This document shows positions 1 through 7,635 of a stretch of 14,864 bases of DNA, in pieces; the first letter of the stretch is position 1; each line of letters starts with the position of its first letter. Below the pieces are notes generated by a model. That model worked only from the letters and a program-made list of their open reading frames with translations, was not told where the DNA came from and ran no database searches. Source of the DNA: Gammaproteobacteria bacterium. GTDB taxonomy: Bacteria > Pseudomonadota > Gammaproteobacteria > Steroidobacterales > Steroidobacteraceae. The stretch lies in contig PMNQ01000023.1 of NCBI GenBank assembly GCA_003162555.1, positions 1-14,864 of the forward strand. Direction: 5' to 3'. Both the position numbers and the translations under genes were made by a program.

Positions 1-539
1 AGGCGCTTGGTCACCTCGAGCATGTTCTTGACCTGCGCGGCGGCGTAGGCGAAGACTTCCGGGTCGGGGTTGGTGGCGGCGCCGGCCTGGTAGCGCGGGT
101 GGCTGAAGAGGTTCGCGGTGCCCCACAGGAGGCGGGCGCCGGTCCGCTCCTGGAAGCCGAGGGCGTCGTCGACGAGGGCGTCGAGGTTCGCCCGGAACTC
201 GGCGAAGCTCTCGCCTTCGGGGGCGACATCGCGGTCGTGGAAGCAGTAGTACGGCACGCCGAGCTTGGTGAAGAACTCGAAGGCCACATCCATCTTCTGA
301 TGCGCCGCGGCCATCGGATCCGCGACGTCACCGAGCCACGGGCGATCGAAGGTGCCCGACCCGAAGACATCCGATCCCGGCCAGTTGAAGGAGTGCCAGT
401 AGCACACCGCGCACCGCAGCCAGTCTTCCATGCGCTTGCCCATCACCAGGCGATCGCGATCATAGACGCGATAGGCGAATTCGTTACTGCTCTCCGGACC
501 CTCGAAGCGGACCGGTTCCACATTGGAAAACAGACTCAT
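1..539 (-). CDS. xylA: xylose isomerase, N-terminal 179 residues (cut by window edge)
   Basis: Xylose isomerase converts D-xylose to D-xylulose in the cytoplasm, the first step of the isomerase pathway. The reading frame starts with [14 protein letters not shown] and contains [13 protein letters not shown] and the active-site segment [13 protein letters not shown]. In that segment H101 and D104 fall at the same numbers as the catalytic pair of E. coli XylA. The family is about 440 residues, so the metal-binding C-terminal part lies beyond the left edge; no stop interrupts the part seen. The ATG overlaps the TGA of the upstream xylulokinase gene (ATGA on the minus strand). A GGAG eight bases before the ATG supports this start and suggests translational coupling. 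It is the last visible gene of an aldose epimerase, xylulokinase, xylose isomerase operon. The identification is secure. Confidence 0.96.
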   Translation of the reverse strand, partial: MSLFSNVEPVRFEGPESSNEFAYRVYDRDRLVMGKRMEDWLRCAVCYWHSFNWPGSDVFGSGTFDRPWLGDVADPMAAAHQKMDVAFEFFTKLGVPYYCFHDRDVAPEGESFAEFRANLDALVDDALGFQERTGARLLWGTANLFSHPRYQAGAATNPDPEVFAYAAAQVKNMLEVTKR

Positions 540-1996
540 GCCGTGTACTCCGCAAAAGTGCTTTTCAGATCCTGATACAGCTGCACGAAGATTCGCCGTC
601 GAGCGGCGATCAATTCTGCCAGCGCAGCGTCTGGCTTCACGATTCCTACCACCGGCGGCGGCGCGCAAATGCTTGCCGGCGGTTCCTGCATGAGTGCGAG
701 ACGCGCCAGTCGCGCAGCGCCCGTGGCGGCGCCAATTTCGCTCCCCTGCCGATATGTGAGGGGACGATTGAGCGCTGCGGCCAGCAATTCACCCCAATAG
801 GCCAGACGCGCCCCGCCGCCCGTGACGCTGATCTCGTTCACCGAGCTGCCGCTCTCCAGCAGCACGTCCATGCCGTCAGCGAATGCCAGCGCGACGCCTT
901 CAAGCACGGCGAGCGTAAGGTCCGCTGCCGAAGTCTGCGCATCGATGCCAAAGAAAACCCCGCGGCAATCTGGATCGTTGTGCGGGGTGCGCTCGCCGGA
1001 CAGATACGGCAGGAAGAATGGCGAACGGCGCTGCAGGCCGCGCGCCGCGGCGGCTGCAACCAGGCTTGGCAGATGGGGTTCGCGCGTCAGCGTTGCCACC
1101 CAGTCCAGCGTGCTGGCGGCACTGAGCATGACACTCATCTGATGCCAGCGCCCTGGCAGGCAATGACAGAAGGCGTGCGCGGCGCGCTCGGGATTCGGAC
1201 GAAACTGATCCGTCACCACGAACAACACGCCCGAAGTACCCAACGAAAGAAACGCCTGCCCGGGGCTGATCACGCCCATGCCGACAGCACTGGCGGCGTT
1301 GTCGCCGCCACCGCCAGCCACGACTACCCGGCCGATCTGCAACTCATTGGCCACTTGCGTCAGCACGGTGCCGGCTGGCGCCGAACCTTCGACGAGCTGC
1401 GGCATGTGCGCGCTGGTCAAACCCGTGGCCGCAAGCATTGCATCAGACCAGCTGCGCCTGCCGACATCCAGCCAGGCGGTGCCGGACGCATCGGACATGT
1501 CAGTAATCCGCTCGCCCGTCAGCTTCAGGCGCACATAGTCCTTGGGCAGCAGCACGCTGGCGGTGCGCGCAAAAATTTCCGGCTCGTGGCGCGACACCCA
1601 CAGCAACTTGGGTGCGGTGAAGCCCGGCATGACGATATTGCCGGTGATCGCGCGCGCGCGTGGCTCGCGGCGTTCCAGCTCCTGGCACTCGAGCGCCGAA
1701 CGGCTGTCGTTCCAGAGGATCGCCGGCCGGAGCGGCCGGTCGTTGCGATCGAGCAGGGTTGCCCCGTGCATCTGACCGCTCAACCCAAGGGCGCGCACCG
1801 CGCCGCGTCCGGCAGCGGGCAGATCCTGCACGGCACGCACCGTCGCAAGCCACCAGTCTTGCGGATTCTGCTCAGAGAAACCCGGTTGCGGGCGGCTGAG
1901 GTTCAATGGTGCCGACGATTGCGCCACCAGTGCATCGCGCTCATCGAGCAGCGCGCACTTGACGCTGGAGGTGCCGACGTCGATCCCCAGGAACAC
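536..1996 (-). CDS. xylB: xylulokinase (FGGY-family kinase)
   Basis: Xylulokinase phosphorylates D-xylulose with ATP to D-xylulose 5-phosphate, the step after xylose isomerase, which is encoded next. FGGY features in order (numbering from the GTG): N-terminal phosphate loop [44 protein letters not shown] with the probable catalytic base D232, [25 protein letters not shown] and [23 protein letters not shown] near the C terminus. The start is debatable. The longest frame begins at a TTG at 2009-2011 with a poor ribosome binding site. A GTG at 1994-1996 has TTGGAG nine bases upstream, gives MFLGID like the E. coli MYIGID start, and yields 486 residues against the usual 484, so I prefer it. The GTG lies one base after the TGA of the epimerase gene. 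The stop overlaps the xylA start. Confidence 0.95.
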   Translation of the reverse strand: MFLGIDVGTSSVKCALLDERDALVAQSSAPLNLSRPQPGFSEQNPQDWWLATVRAVQDLPAAGRGAVRALGLSGQMHGATLLDRNDRPLRPAILWNDSRSALECQELERREPRARAITGNIVMPGFTAPKLLWVSRHEPEIFARTASVLLPKDYVRLKLTGERITDMSDASGTAWLDVGRRSWSDAMLAATGLTSAHMPQLVEGSAPAGTVLTQVANELQIGRVVVAGGGGDNAASAVGMGVISPGQAFLSLGTSGVLFVVTDQFRPNPERAAHAFCHCLPGRWHQMSVMLSAASTLDWVATLTREPHLPSLVAAAAARGLQRRSPFFLPYLSGERTPHNDPDCRGVFFGIDAQTSAADLTLAVLEGVALAFADGMDVLLESGSSVNEISVTGGGARLAYWGELLAAALNRPLTYRQGSEIGAATGAARLARLALMQEPPASICAPPPVVGIVKPDAALAELIAARRRIFVQLYQDLKSTFAEYTA

Positions 1997-1997
1997 T

Positions 1998-2873
1998 TCA
2001 GGCCGCTCCAACTGTCATGCGCAACCTGATGCCGCGCAGCTCACCCGGTGGCACGATCATGACTTCTGCGCCGCCGCGCCCGAGGGCGCCAGCCGCTGCG
2101 GACTGCGGCTCCAGGCAAAAAAAATCGCGCCCCTCTGGCACATAGACGTGCAGGAAATTGCAGTTGCTGGCCTGCAGCTGAATGGTGTGCTCCGGGCTGT
2201 ATAAGGTTGCAGCCCCGTCCCAGCCAGCAAAACAATGATCAAGCGGCACGGCCGTCAGTGGCCTCGCCGTTGCAAATCCCCAATCCACAGGTGTGGCAAT
2301 TTCTTCCAGCGGCAACGCCGCCCGGTCAGTACGCCAGACGCGTGGCAACTGTGCCTGCAGGCGCGTATGCGAGGCATTGATGAAATAGGGATGGAGACCG
2401 AGCATGGCGGGCATCGGCTCGGCGCCCAGGTTTTCCACCGACAACTCAATCGCGAGGCCGTTGGGCTCGACCGCGAATCTCTGCTCGGCCCGGTAGCGCC
2501 ATGGCCACGCATTGCCGCCGCCCTCGAACTGCAGCCGCGCCGTGCTTGCCGAAGCCTGCACCACCGTCCAACGTCCGTACCAACCCTGGCCGTGCAGCGG
2601 ATGCGGATCCTGGATCCAGTTCCGCGTCAATTGCACCTGCCGGCCACCGAACTGGAACCGACCAGCAGCGATTCGATTGACATAGGGCACCATCGGAAAG
2701 CAGGCCATCTCCATCGGATCAAAAGTGGCCGTGAGCGGCGTTGGCCTTAAAACGTGGCGACGCGCGCAACTGAATTCACGGATCGCCCCGCCGCGTCCCG
2801 CATCCAATATCAGTTGCGCATCCGTGTGCCGCAGCACCAGCACGCCGTCATTCTTTTTAGCTGTGATTGGCAA
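1998..2873 (-). CDS. galM: aldose 1-epimerase (mutarotase)
   Basis: The 291-residue product belongs to the aldose 1-epimerase superfamily, which interconverts alpha and beta anomers of free sugars. Key residues are visible: NRI at 66-68, the histidine segment DPHPLHGQGW (H91, H94), the catalytic-acid region LGLHPYF (H161), and the general-base glutamate in FFCLEPQS (E255). It is shorter than E. coli GalM (about 346) and resembles the compact aldose-epimerase-like members found in sugar operons. As first gene of the xylose operon it probably supplies the alpha-xylopyranose anomer preferred by xylose isomerase; this role is inferred. The frame opens at TTG 2871-2873 with a weak AAGAGA upstream. 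An in-frame TAA lies a few codons further upstream and there is no ATG, so TTG or the GTG at residue 11 must be used. No signal peptide is evident, so it is probably cytoplasmic. Confidence 0.88.
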   Translation of the reverse strand: MPITAKKNDGVLVLRHTDAQLILDAGRGGAIREFSCARRHVLRPTPLTATFDPMEMACFPMVPYVNRIAAGRFQFGGRQVQLTRNWIQDPHPLHGQGWYGRWTVVQASASTARLQFEGGGNAWPWRYRAEQRFAVEPNGLAIELSVENLGAEPMPAMLGLHPYFINASHTRLQAQLPRVWRTDRAALPLEEIATPVDWGFATARPLTAVPLDHCFAGWDGAATLYSPEHTIQLQASNCNFLHVYVPEGRDFFCLEPQSAAAGALGRGGAEVMIVPPGELRGIRLRMTVGAA

Positions 2874-2995
2874 GCGTTCTCTTAAATAGTCGCCCGAAAT
2901 TTATTGTCGGCACTCGCATGGCAGCGCCGTATTTTTGTTATCACCCGTCCCCTCCCGTGGCCCAAGCGCCACCGCCAACGCCCTTCGTCCCGGCC

Positions 2996-3025
2996 AGTGT
3001 ATTTGGTAGCGGTATCATACGGCAA
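2996..3025 (-). promoter_or_regulatory. putative promoter of the xylose operon
   Basis: Read on the minus strand, TTGCCG (3025-3020) and TACACT (3001-2996) are separated by 18 bases. Each matches four of six positions of the sigma-70 consensus. The operator-like sequence at 3004-3017 lies wholly in the spacer, the expected place for repression by steric block. The element is about 120 bases upstream of the epimerase start, and no other gene intervenes. The boxes are moderate, so the operator position is what gives the call weight. Confidence 0.55.
3004..3017. promoter_or_regulatory. xyl-box-like operator for a LacI-family XylR
   Basis: The plus-strand sequence TGGTAGCGGTATCA matches 12 of 14 positions of the xyl box TGGTAGCGCTAACA as I recall it for Xanthomonas XylR, a LacI-family repressor relieved by xylose. 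It is an imperfect palindrome with the central CG typical of LacI-family operators. It is next to xylose genes and inside their candidate promoter. The regulator gene is not in the window. Confidence 0.68.
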
Positions 3026-3247
3026 CTGGCCACATCTGCATGCATGGTGACGGCGAAACCCAGGCGATCGCAAGCGGTTGATTTATTGGTTTTTAAGGCC
3101 GAACCGGAACGCGCGACAAGGGCAAAATGAGGGCTCTACTTTCCTGCTCTGGGTCTGCCCCACTCACCGACCTGCCGTTGTCGCCAGTGGCATTTGTGAT
3201 TATTTCGGGCGCAACTGCCCGCAACAGTTGATCGTCATTGGCATGCC

Positions 3248-3925
3248 TCAGGAAGACTTCGACAGGGGCGCCACGATGACGACCGGGCCAGTGGGCAGGC
3301 CCGTTGGTGAACCGCCCAGCGGTTCGATGCTGACCGCGACCTGCGCCGCCCCGGCAAGCAGGGTTCGTTGCGTGTCGTTCAGCTGACGATGCAGTTGACC
3401 GCTGCGCGGCAGCACGCCCAGCGACACGGGATTGCGCCCGCCGCCCGGCAGTATCCACAGTTCGTAGCTCTTGTCGGCTGGCAGTGCAACGCTGCCCACT
3501 GTCTGTATGGATATCTGCGCGAAATTCCGGCTGCGCTCCAGGCGCCACAAGGGTTGCGCGCTGGCCGGAGCAAGCACGGCCATCGCCTGCCACTGCGGCG
3601 GCTTCCAGATTGTCAGCCGGCCGACCAGCAGCAGCAAGCCCACAAGAGCCGCCGCTGCCGCCATCTGCCACCACTTTGGCCGGGACGATCCAGCTGCAAG
3701 GGCGATCTTTTTCTCAATCGAGGTCCAGCAATTGCGATGTGGCTCTATCTGCGGGAGCGACAGCGCCATGGGCAACAGACGATCTTCCCAGCGCCGCCGT
3801 GCCAGCCGCGCCGAATTCTCCTCGCGACATATACGCTCGAACCGTCGCCGCGCCCTGTGGCGCATGACGCCTACCACGTAGGCGCCGGCAAGCTGCTCGA
3901 GCAGTTCAGGATTGCGGTAGTTCAT
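3248..3925 (-). CDS. RskA-family anti-sigma factor
   Basis: The 225-residue product is predicted to be an inner-membrane anti-sigma factor that holds the ECF sigma factor encoded just upstream. The N-terminal cytoplasmic segment (LLEQLAGAYVVGVMRHRARRRFERI, residues 8-32) is the typical RskA sigma-binding start. A tryptophan-containing linker (CWTSIEKKI) follows, then one hydrophobic segment at about residues 86-105, and a periplasmic C-terminal domain that ends GLPTGPVVIVAPL, a characteristic RskA ending. The start ATG overlaps the sigma stop (ATGA, 3922-3925), a coupling that keeps the two proteins in balance. I see no zinc-binding HxxxCxxC motif, consistent with RskA rather than ZAS-type anti-sigma factors. 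The inducing signal cannot be read from the sequence. Confidence 0.9.
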   Translation of the reverse strand: MNYRNPELLEQLAGAYVVGVMRHRARRRFERICREENSARLARRRWEDRLLPMALSLPQIEPHRNCWTSIEKKIALAAGSSRPKWWQMAAAAALVGLLLLVGRLTIWKPPQWQAMAVLAPASAQPLWRLERSRNFAQISIQTVGSVALPADKSYELWILPGGGRNPVSLGVLPRSGQLHRQLNDTQRTLLAGAAQVAVSIEPLGGSPTGLPTGPVVIVAPLSKSS

Positions 3926-4479
3926 GTTTCCATGCAGGTACGCAGGCTTTGCAGGCCGCGGCGTATCCAGGTCTTGACGGTGCCGAGCGGTTGATTTTCA
4001 GCCAGCGCGATCTGCTCCTGCGTCATCCCGTGCTGATAGGCAAGATGCACGCACTGGCGTTGCGCTTGCGCGAGCAGCTCCAGACAGTGCTGCAGGGCGT
4101 CCCGCGTGGCGCCAAACTCGGCGCGCTCCGCCGGACCCTCGATTCGCAGCTGTTCGGCGCCAGCCAATTCCGCCGCCTCAAGCACCATCATTGGCCGGGC
4201 AACGCGCTGCAGGTCAATGGCGCGATAACGCGCAATAGACACCATCCAGGAAATGGCGCGGCCCTTGAACTCGTCGTATTGGCCCGCCTGCTGCCAGATG
4301 CGAAGAAAGACGTCTTGCAAGGCATCCTCGGCGGCGGCGCGGGTGTGGAGGATGCGCGTCAGCACGGCCAGCAGTTGCGACGCGGTTTGCTCATACAGCT
4401 CGCGCAACGCCGCCGCGTCGCGGTCTGCACAGCGCCGCAGCAGTGCCTCGAGCCGAGCGTCGTCCGGGATCTTGGTCAT
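3922..4479 (-). CDS. ECF-family RNA polymerase sigma factor (SigK-like)
   Basis: This 185-residue protein has the two-domain layout of extracytoplasmic-function sigma factors. Region 2 spans about residues 20-95, with AEDALQDVFLRIWQQAGQYD for core and -10 contacts and GRAISWMVSIARYRAIDLQR. Region 4 spans about 130-182, with the helix-turn-helix MTQEQIALAENQPLGTVKTWIRRGL for -35 recognition. It directs polymerase to a small set of promoters once its RskA partner releases it. Both genes overlap in one transcript. The gap upstream holds the same GAATCC-N16-CGTAT element on both strands, so it probably activates itself and the divergent DUF4331 set. The minus-strand element would start transcription only about 11 bases before the ATG, and no strong ribosome binding site is present. 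Confidence 0.94.
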   Translation of the reverse strand: MTKIPDDARLEALLRRCADRDAAALRELYEQTASQLLAVLTRILHTRAAAEDALQDVFLRIWQQAGQYDEFKGRAISWMVSIARYRAIDLQRVARPMMVLEAAELAGAEQLRIEGPAERAEFGATRDALQHCLELLAQAQRQCVHLAYQHGMTQEQIALAENQPLGTVKTWIRRGLQSLRTCMET

Positions 4480-4497
4480 TGGGCGTCCACAGGCTGT

Positions 4498-4524
4498 ATA
4501 CGGACGAGACCGGACTTTGGATTC
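4498..4524 (-). promoter_or_regulatory. candidate ECF promoter for the sigma/anti-sigma pair
   Basis: On the minus strand GAATCC (4524-4519) is followed by exactly 16 bases and CGTAT (4502-4498). The same two blocks at the same spacing occur on the plus strand at 4536-4562. CGTAT is a common type of ECF -10 element and 16 bases is a common ECF spacing. The predicted start point near 4490 leaves an unusually short leader before the sigma ATG at 4479. Confidence 0.68.
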
Positions 4525-4535
4525 GTCGATTAAGT

Positions 4536-4562
4536 GAATCCAGACTGCCCGCTGGCTCGTAT
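4536..4562 (+). promoter_or_regulatory. candidate ECF promoter for the DUF4331 gene set
   Basis: GAATCC (4536-4541), a 16-base spacer and CGTAT (4558-4562) repeat the element found on the opposite strand in front of the sigma gene. Transcription would begin near 4568, giving a leader of about 40 bases that includes the AGGAG at 4600-4604. Since the two -35 blocks face each other as an 11-base-spaced inverted repeat, an operator for a dimeric regulator is a possible alternative reading. Confidence 0.7.
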
Positions 4563-4609
4563 TGGGAGCGAGATGAACATTCTTGCCCTATTTCCCTCCA
4601 GGAGCAGCT

Positions 4610-6163
4610 ATGAAAAATACCAGACAGGGGTCGCCGGCAACCCAATTGAGGCATTCGATCTTGCTGGCGTTGGCACTGACGGCTGGCGGTCTTGCGCCCG
4701 CCATGGCTTCCAGCCATCGCGAAGCGCCATTCATTACCGAACATCCGAAAGTCGATGGCACCGATTTTTACGCCTTTCGCAGCTACGAACCCGGCCGTGA
4801 AGGCTTCGTAACGCTGATCGCGAACTACCAACCGCTCGAATCGCCTTACGGCGGCCCGAATTACTTCACCATGGATCCGGACGCGCTGTACGAAATCCAC
4901 GTGGACAACAACGGCGACGCCGTGGAGGACCTGACGTTCCAGTTTCGCTTCAAAACCACGCACCGCAATATCTCACTCAATGTGGGCGGCAAGAATGTGG
5001 CAATCCCGTTGGTGCAGGCGGGCCCTATCACCAGTGTGAATCCGGCCACGCAGAATGTGGCGGAGACCTACTCGGTCAGCCTGGTTCGTGGCGCTCGCCG
5101 CAGCGGCAACAAAATGGCGCTGACCAACGCCAGCACCGGTGAAGCTAGCTTCGACAAACCGGTCGACAACATCGGCAACAAGACCTTTCCGGACTACGCG
5201 GCCTACGCGTCGAAGTTCGTCTACGACGTCAACATCCCGGGGTGCGGCGCCGGTCGCATGTTCGTGGGACAGCGCAAGGACCCGTTTGTCGTAAATCTGG
5301 GCGAGACCTTCGATCTGATCAACATCAAGTATCCGGCGGTGGAATTTAACGCCAATGCCGAGCGCGCCGCGACCGATACGCTCGCCGATGCAAACACCAC
5401 CAGTCTCGTACTGGAGGTCCCGATCAATTGCCTGACACACGGAAGTGACCCTGTGATTGGCGCCTGGACCACGGCCAGCATGCGTCAGGGCAGTCTGCTG
5501 AACCCCGAGCCGCGTGATCACGACACCGACCGGAACGACGCCAGCAAAGTGGGTGGCGCATGGTCACAGGTGTCGCGGCTGGGCATGCCACTGGTCAATG
5601 AAGTGATAATCGGTCTCAAGGACAAGGATCACTTCAATGCCAGTGCGCCCGCCAAGGATGCGCAGTTCGCCGACTACGTCACCAACCCGACGCTGCCAGC
5701 GCTGGTTGAAGCGTTGTTTGGATCGGCGGGTGTCAAGGCGCCGACAAACTTCCCGCGCACCGACCTGGTTACGGCGTTCCTGACGGGAATTCCAGGTCTC
5801 AATCAGCCCGCTCATGTGACGCCATCAGAGATGCTGCGGCTCAATACCTCCACAGTGCCTGTGCCCAAGGGTACGCAGAACCGGCTGGGAGTGATTGGCG
5901 GCGACGCGGCCGGCTTCCCCAATGGCCGTCGTCCTGGTGACGATGTCGTGGACGTATCGTTGCGCGTAGCAATGGGACTGCTGTGCACGCTGAACAGCCC
6001 CGCTGCATTCGGCTGCGCTCCGGCCGACGCCCCGTCGGGCGGCATCCACTTTACCGACGGCGCCTACATCGACGACAGCTTCGTGGACGGTGCATTCCCG
6101 TACCTCAAGACCCCGTTGCCGGGTTCGCCAAATGGCCAGAACGGTCAGCCGGCGGGCATGTGA
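4610..6163 (+). CDS. secreted DUF4331-domain protein
   Basis: This 517-residue protein matches the DUF4331 family, whose function is not established. The start of the mature protein, SSHREAPFITEHPKVDGTDFYAFRSYEP, and the motifs GGPNYFTMDPDALYEIHVDNNGD and FPNGRRPGDDVVDVSLRVAMG near the C terminus are the family's typical blocks. A signal peptide covers about residues 1-33 (hydrophobic SILLALALTAGGLAPAMA, cut after AMA), so it acts in the periplasm or outside. ATG 4610 is chosen because AGGAG lies five bases upstream; an in-frame TTG at 4583 has no such support. It is the first gene of the rightward set and is transcribed divergently from the ECF sigma factor. The short lipoprotein gene follows after 25 bases. 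No enzymatic motif is evident. Confidence 0.9.
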   Translation: MKNTRQGSPATQLRHSILLALALTAGGLAPAMASSHREAPFITEHPKVDGTDFYAFRSYEPGREGFVTLIANYQPLESPYGGPNYFTMDPDALYEIHVDNNGDAVEDLTFQFRFKTTHRNISLNVGGKNVAIPLVQAGPITSVNPATQNVAETYSVSLVRGARRSGNKMALTNASTGEASFDKPVDNIGNKTFPDYAAYASKFVYDVNIPGCGAGRMFVGQRKDPFVVNLGETFDLINIKYPAVEFNANAERAATDTLADANTTSLVLEVPINCLTHGSDPVIGAWTTASMRQGSLLNPEPRDHDTDRNDASKVGGAWSQVSRLGMPLVNEVIIGLKDKDHFNASAPAKDAQFADYVTNPTLPALVEALFGSAGVKAPTNFPRTDLVTAFLTGIPGLNQPAHVTPSEMLRLNTSTVPVPKGTQNRLGVIGGDAAGFPNGRRPGDDVVDVSLRVAMGLLCTLNSPAAFGCAPADAPSGGIHFTDGAYIDDSFVDGAFPYLKTPLPGSPNGQNGQPAGM

Positions 6164-6188
6164 GCCGCCTACAGCAAGGAGATTGACC

Positions 6189-6416
6189 ATGAAAACCATT
6201 ATCAGGATAGCCATCGGATTGGCCGGCGCCGGCCTCGCCGCGGGTTGCGGAAGTTCCGGAGAACCAACCTCCGCAATGACGCCGCCGCCCACTGTGGACG
6301 CGTTCACGCAATCTGTGCAGACAGTGGTGGCCAATTCGAGCGATGCGTCATTGCCGATAAGCATAGATGACATCGCGGTCACCGACTCGGACAGCGCGCC
6401 TCCCGTGGCGCTTTAG
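6189..6416 (+). CDS. small lipoprotein of unknown function (75 residues)
   Basis: The product begins with a lysine-containing N region and hydrophobic stretch that ends in the lipobox LAAGC (lipid-bearing Cys20), followed by Gly-Ser-Ser. There is no Asp at +2, so transfer to the outer membrane is expected. The mature chain of 56 residues is acidic and has no cysteine besides Cys20 and no predicted domain. It contains two similar segments, SSDASLPISI and DSDSAPPVAL, about 20 residues apart, the second forming the C terminus. AAGGAG seven bases before the ATG is a strong ribosome binding site. The gene lies 25 bases after DUF4331 and five bases before the TPR gene, so it is almost certainly co-transcribed. 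Function is unknown; being a partner or anchor for DUF4331 or the TPR protein is only a guess. Confidence 0.8.
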   Translation: MKTIIRIAIGLAGAGLAAGCGSSGEPTSAMTPPPTVDAFTQSVQTVVANSSDASLPISIDDIAVTDSDSAPPVAL

Positions 6417-6420
6417 TGCG

Positions 6421-7635
6421 ATGTCCAACGGCTCGCTGCGTTGGATCGGGCTGGGGCTGGCATTCCTGCCAGCCCTGGCCCACGCCCACCCCTACAGGCC
6501 CATCGATGATTCCGTGATCATCGAGACCCTGCCGATCCGCTACGATCCGGCGCTGGCGGCGCTGGGTCAAATGCGCCAGCAGGTACAGCGGCAGCCCGCT
6601 GACCTCAACGCCAGCCTGAAGCTGGCCCGTCTATATATAGAAGCCGCGCGCCGCGACGCCGATCCGAGATTTCTCGGCTACGCGCAAAGCACGCTGGCAC
6701 AGTGGCCGGACGATTCACACACGCCGGTCGACGTGCGGGTTTTGCGCGCGATCATTTTGCAATCGTCGCATCAGTTCGATGCGGCGCTGCGTGAACTGGA
6801 TGCCGCGCTGGCGCAGCGGCCGGGCAACGCTCAGGCCCTGCTGACGCGCGCCACGGTGCTGCAAGTGCGCGGACGATTCCCAGAGGCGCAACGCGACTGC
6901 GCCACCCTGCTCAACAGCGCCGGCGACGTGACCGCAGCCCTGTGCCTGGGATCACTCGCCAGCGTCACCGGGCGGCTCGAACTGGCTTCCTCGCTGGCGA
7001 CAGGCGCCCTGGGAAGCATGCCGGCCAGCGATATTTCGCAACGCGCATGGGCCTTCACGCTGCGTGCTGACGTCGCGACGCATCAGGGCAATCTGACAGA
7101 AGCTGCGCGGCTTCTGCAGCAAGGCCTGTCAATTGACCCGAATGATCGGTATGCGCGGGCCGCGCTGTGCGACGTCATGCTCGATCTGGGCAGACCGGAA
7201 GCGGTATTGAGTTGGACCGCCGATCAGGACCGAGACGACAACCTGCTGTTGCGTCGCGCGCTGGCGCTGCAGGCACTCACGCAACGTGCTCGCGACGGCG
7301 CGCGCTGGCGAGAAGCGCTGACTGCTGCGACGGCGCAGCTGCGCGACAGACACGAGGCCGCCCAACTGCGCGGTGACCGCACACATTTGCGCGAAGCCGC
7401 GCGCATGCAACTCGTACTGATGCAGGATCCGGCCGCCGCTCTGCGGCTGGCACGCGAGAACTGGTCCATTCAACGTGAGCCGGCCGACGTTCGCATATTG
7501 CTCGAGGCCGCCCGCGCGGCCCACGACGCGACCAGCATCGGCGAGCTGTCTGCCTGGGTGCGCGCCACTGGCCTGGTCGATGTGCGCATCGCCAACCTGC
7601 TGAAGGGCCAGGCTGCTGAAGGCCTGAAGTCATGA
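6421..7635 (+). CDS. secreted tetratricopeptide-repeat protein
   Basis: The 404-residue product has a cleavable signal peptide (about residues 1-22, ending ALAHA) and then an almost entirely helical chain with TPR-like repeats. The clearest are at about 104-134 (VRVLRAIILQSSHQFDAALR), 138-165 (ALLTRATVLQVRGRFPEAQRD), 210-240 (TLRADVATHQGNLTEAARLL ending LSIDPND) and the following 243-265 unit. TPRs form superhelical protein-binding surfaces, so this is probably a periplasmic adaptor. The start lies five bases after the lipoprotein stop with no good ribosome binding site, suggesting coupling. Its TGA overlaps the ATG of the HupE-like gene (7632-7635), tying its synthesis to that membrane protein. 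The partner could be the periplasmic part of the HupE-like protein or DUF4331; this is inferred from context only. Confidence 0.86.
   Translation: MSNGSLRWIGLGLAFLPALAHAHPYRPIDDSVIIETLPIRYDPALAALGQMRQQVQRQPADLNASLKLARLYIEAARRDADPRFLGYAQSTLAQWPDDSHTPVDVRVLRAIILQSSHQFDAALRELDAALAQRPGNAQALLTRATVLQVRGRFPEAQRDCATLLNSAGDVTAALCLGSLASVTGRLELASSLATGALGSMPASDISQRAWAFTLRADVATHQGNLTEAARLLQQGLSIDPNDRYARAALCDVMLDLGRPEAVLSWTADQDRDDNLLLRRALALQALTQRARDGARWREALTAATAQLRDRHEAAQLRGDRTHLREAARMQLVLMQDPAAALRLARENWSIQREPADVRILLEAARAAHDATSIGELSAWVRATGLVDVRIANLLKGQAAEGLKS

Larger units (their letters stand above)
2874..3247. other. 374-bp intergenic region upstream of the xylose operon
   Basis: This gap lies between the epimerase start and the anti-sigma stop, both on the minus strand. 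It contains the xylose-operon promoter and LacI-type operator at 2996-3025, then a leader of roughly 115 bases before the epimerase. The stretch 3078-3098 is AT-rich compared with its surroundings. A weak inverted repeat, CAACTG-7-CAGTTG (3212-3230), follows the anti-sigma gene but has no U-tract. I see no convincing small gene here: the open frames on either strand lack ribosome binding sites and recognisable products. Confidence 0.7.

Noticed and set aside
88..101. TGGTAGCGCGGGTG inside xylA, resembling the start of a xyl box
   Set aside because: Only the first half matches; it lies in conserved coding sequence and has no promoter nearby.
980..2029. Long plus-strand open frame (349 codons) opposite xylB
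   Set aside because: It is antisense to a well-supported xylulokinase, has no recognisable domain, and is rich in Arg, His and Gln as expected for a shadow of GC-rich coding DNA.
3212..3230. Inverted repeat CAACTG-7-CAGTTG after the anti-sigma gene, as a terminator
   Set aside because: The stem is six base pairs with low GC and no U-tract follows on the minus strand.
3093..3674. Minus-strand frame of 193 codons overlapping the anti-sigma gene
   Set aside because: It is out of frame with the RskA product, whose motifs and overlap with the sigma gene are clear, and no ribosome binding site supports it.
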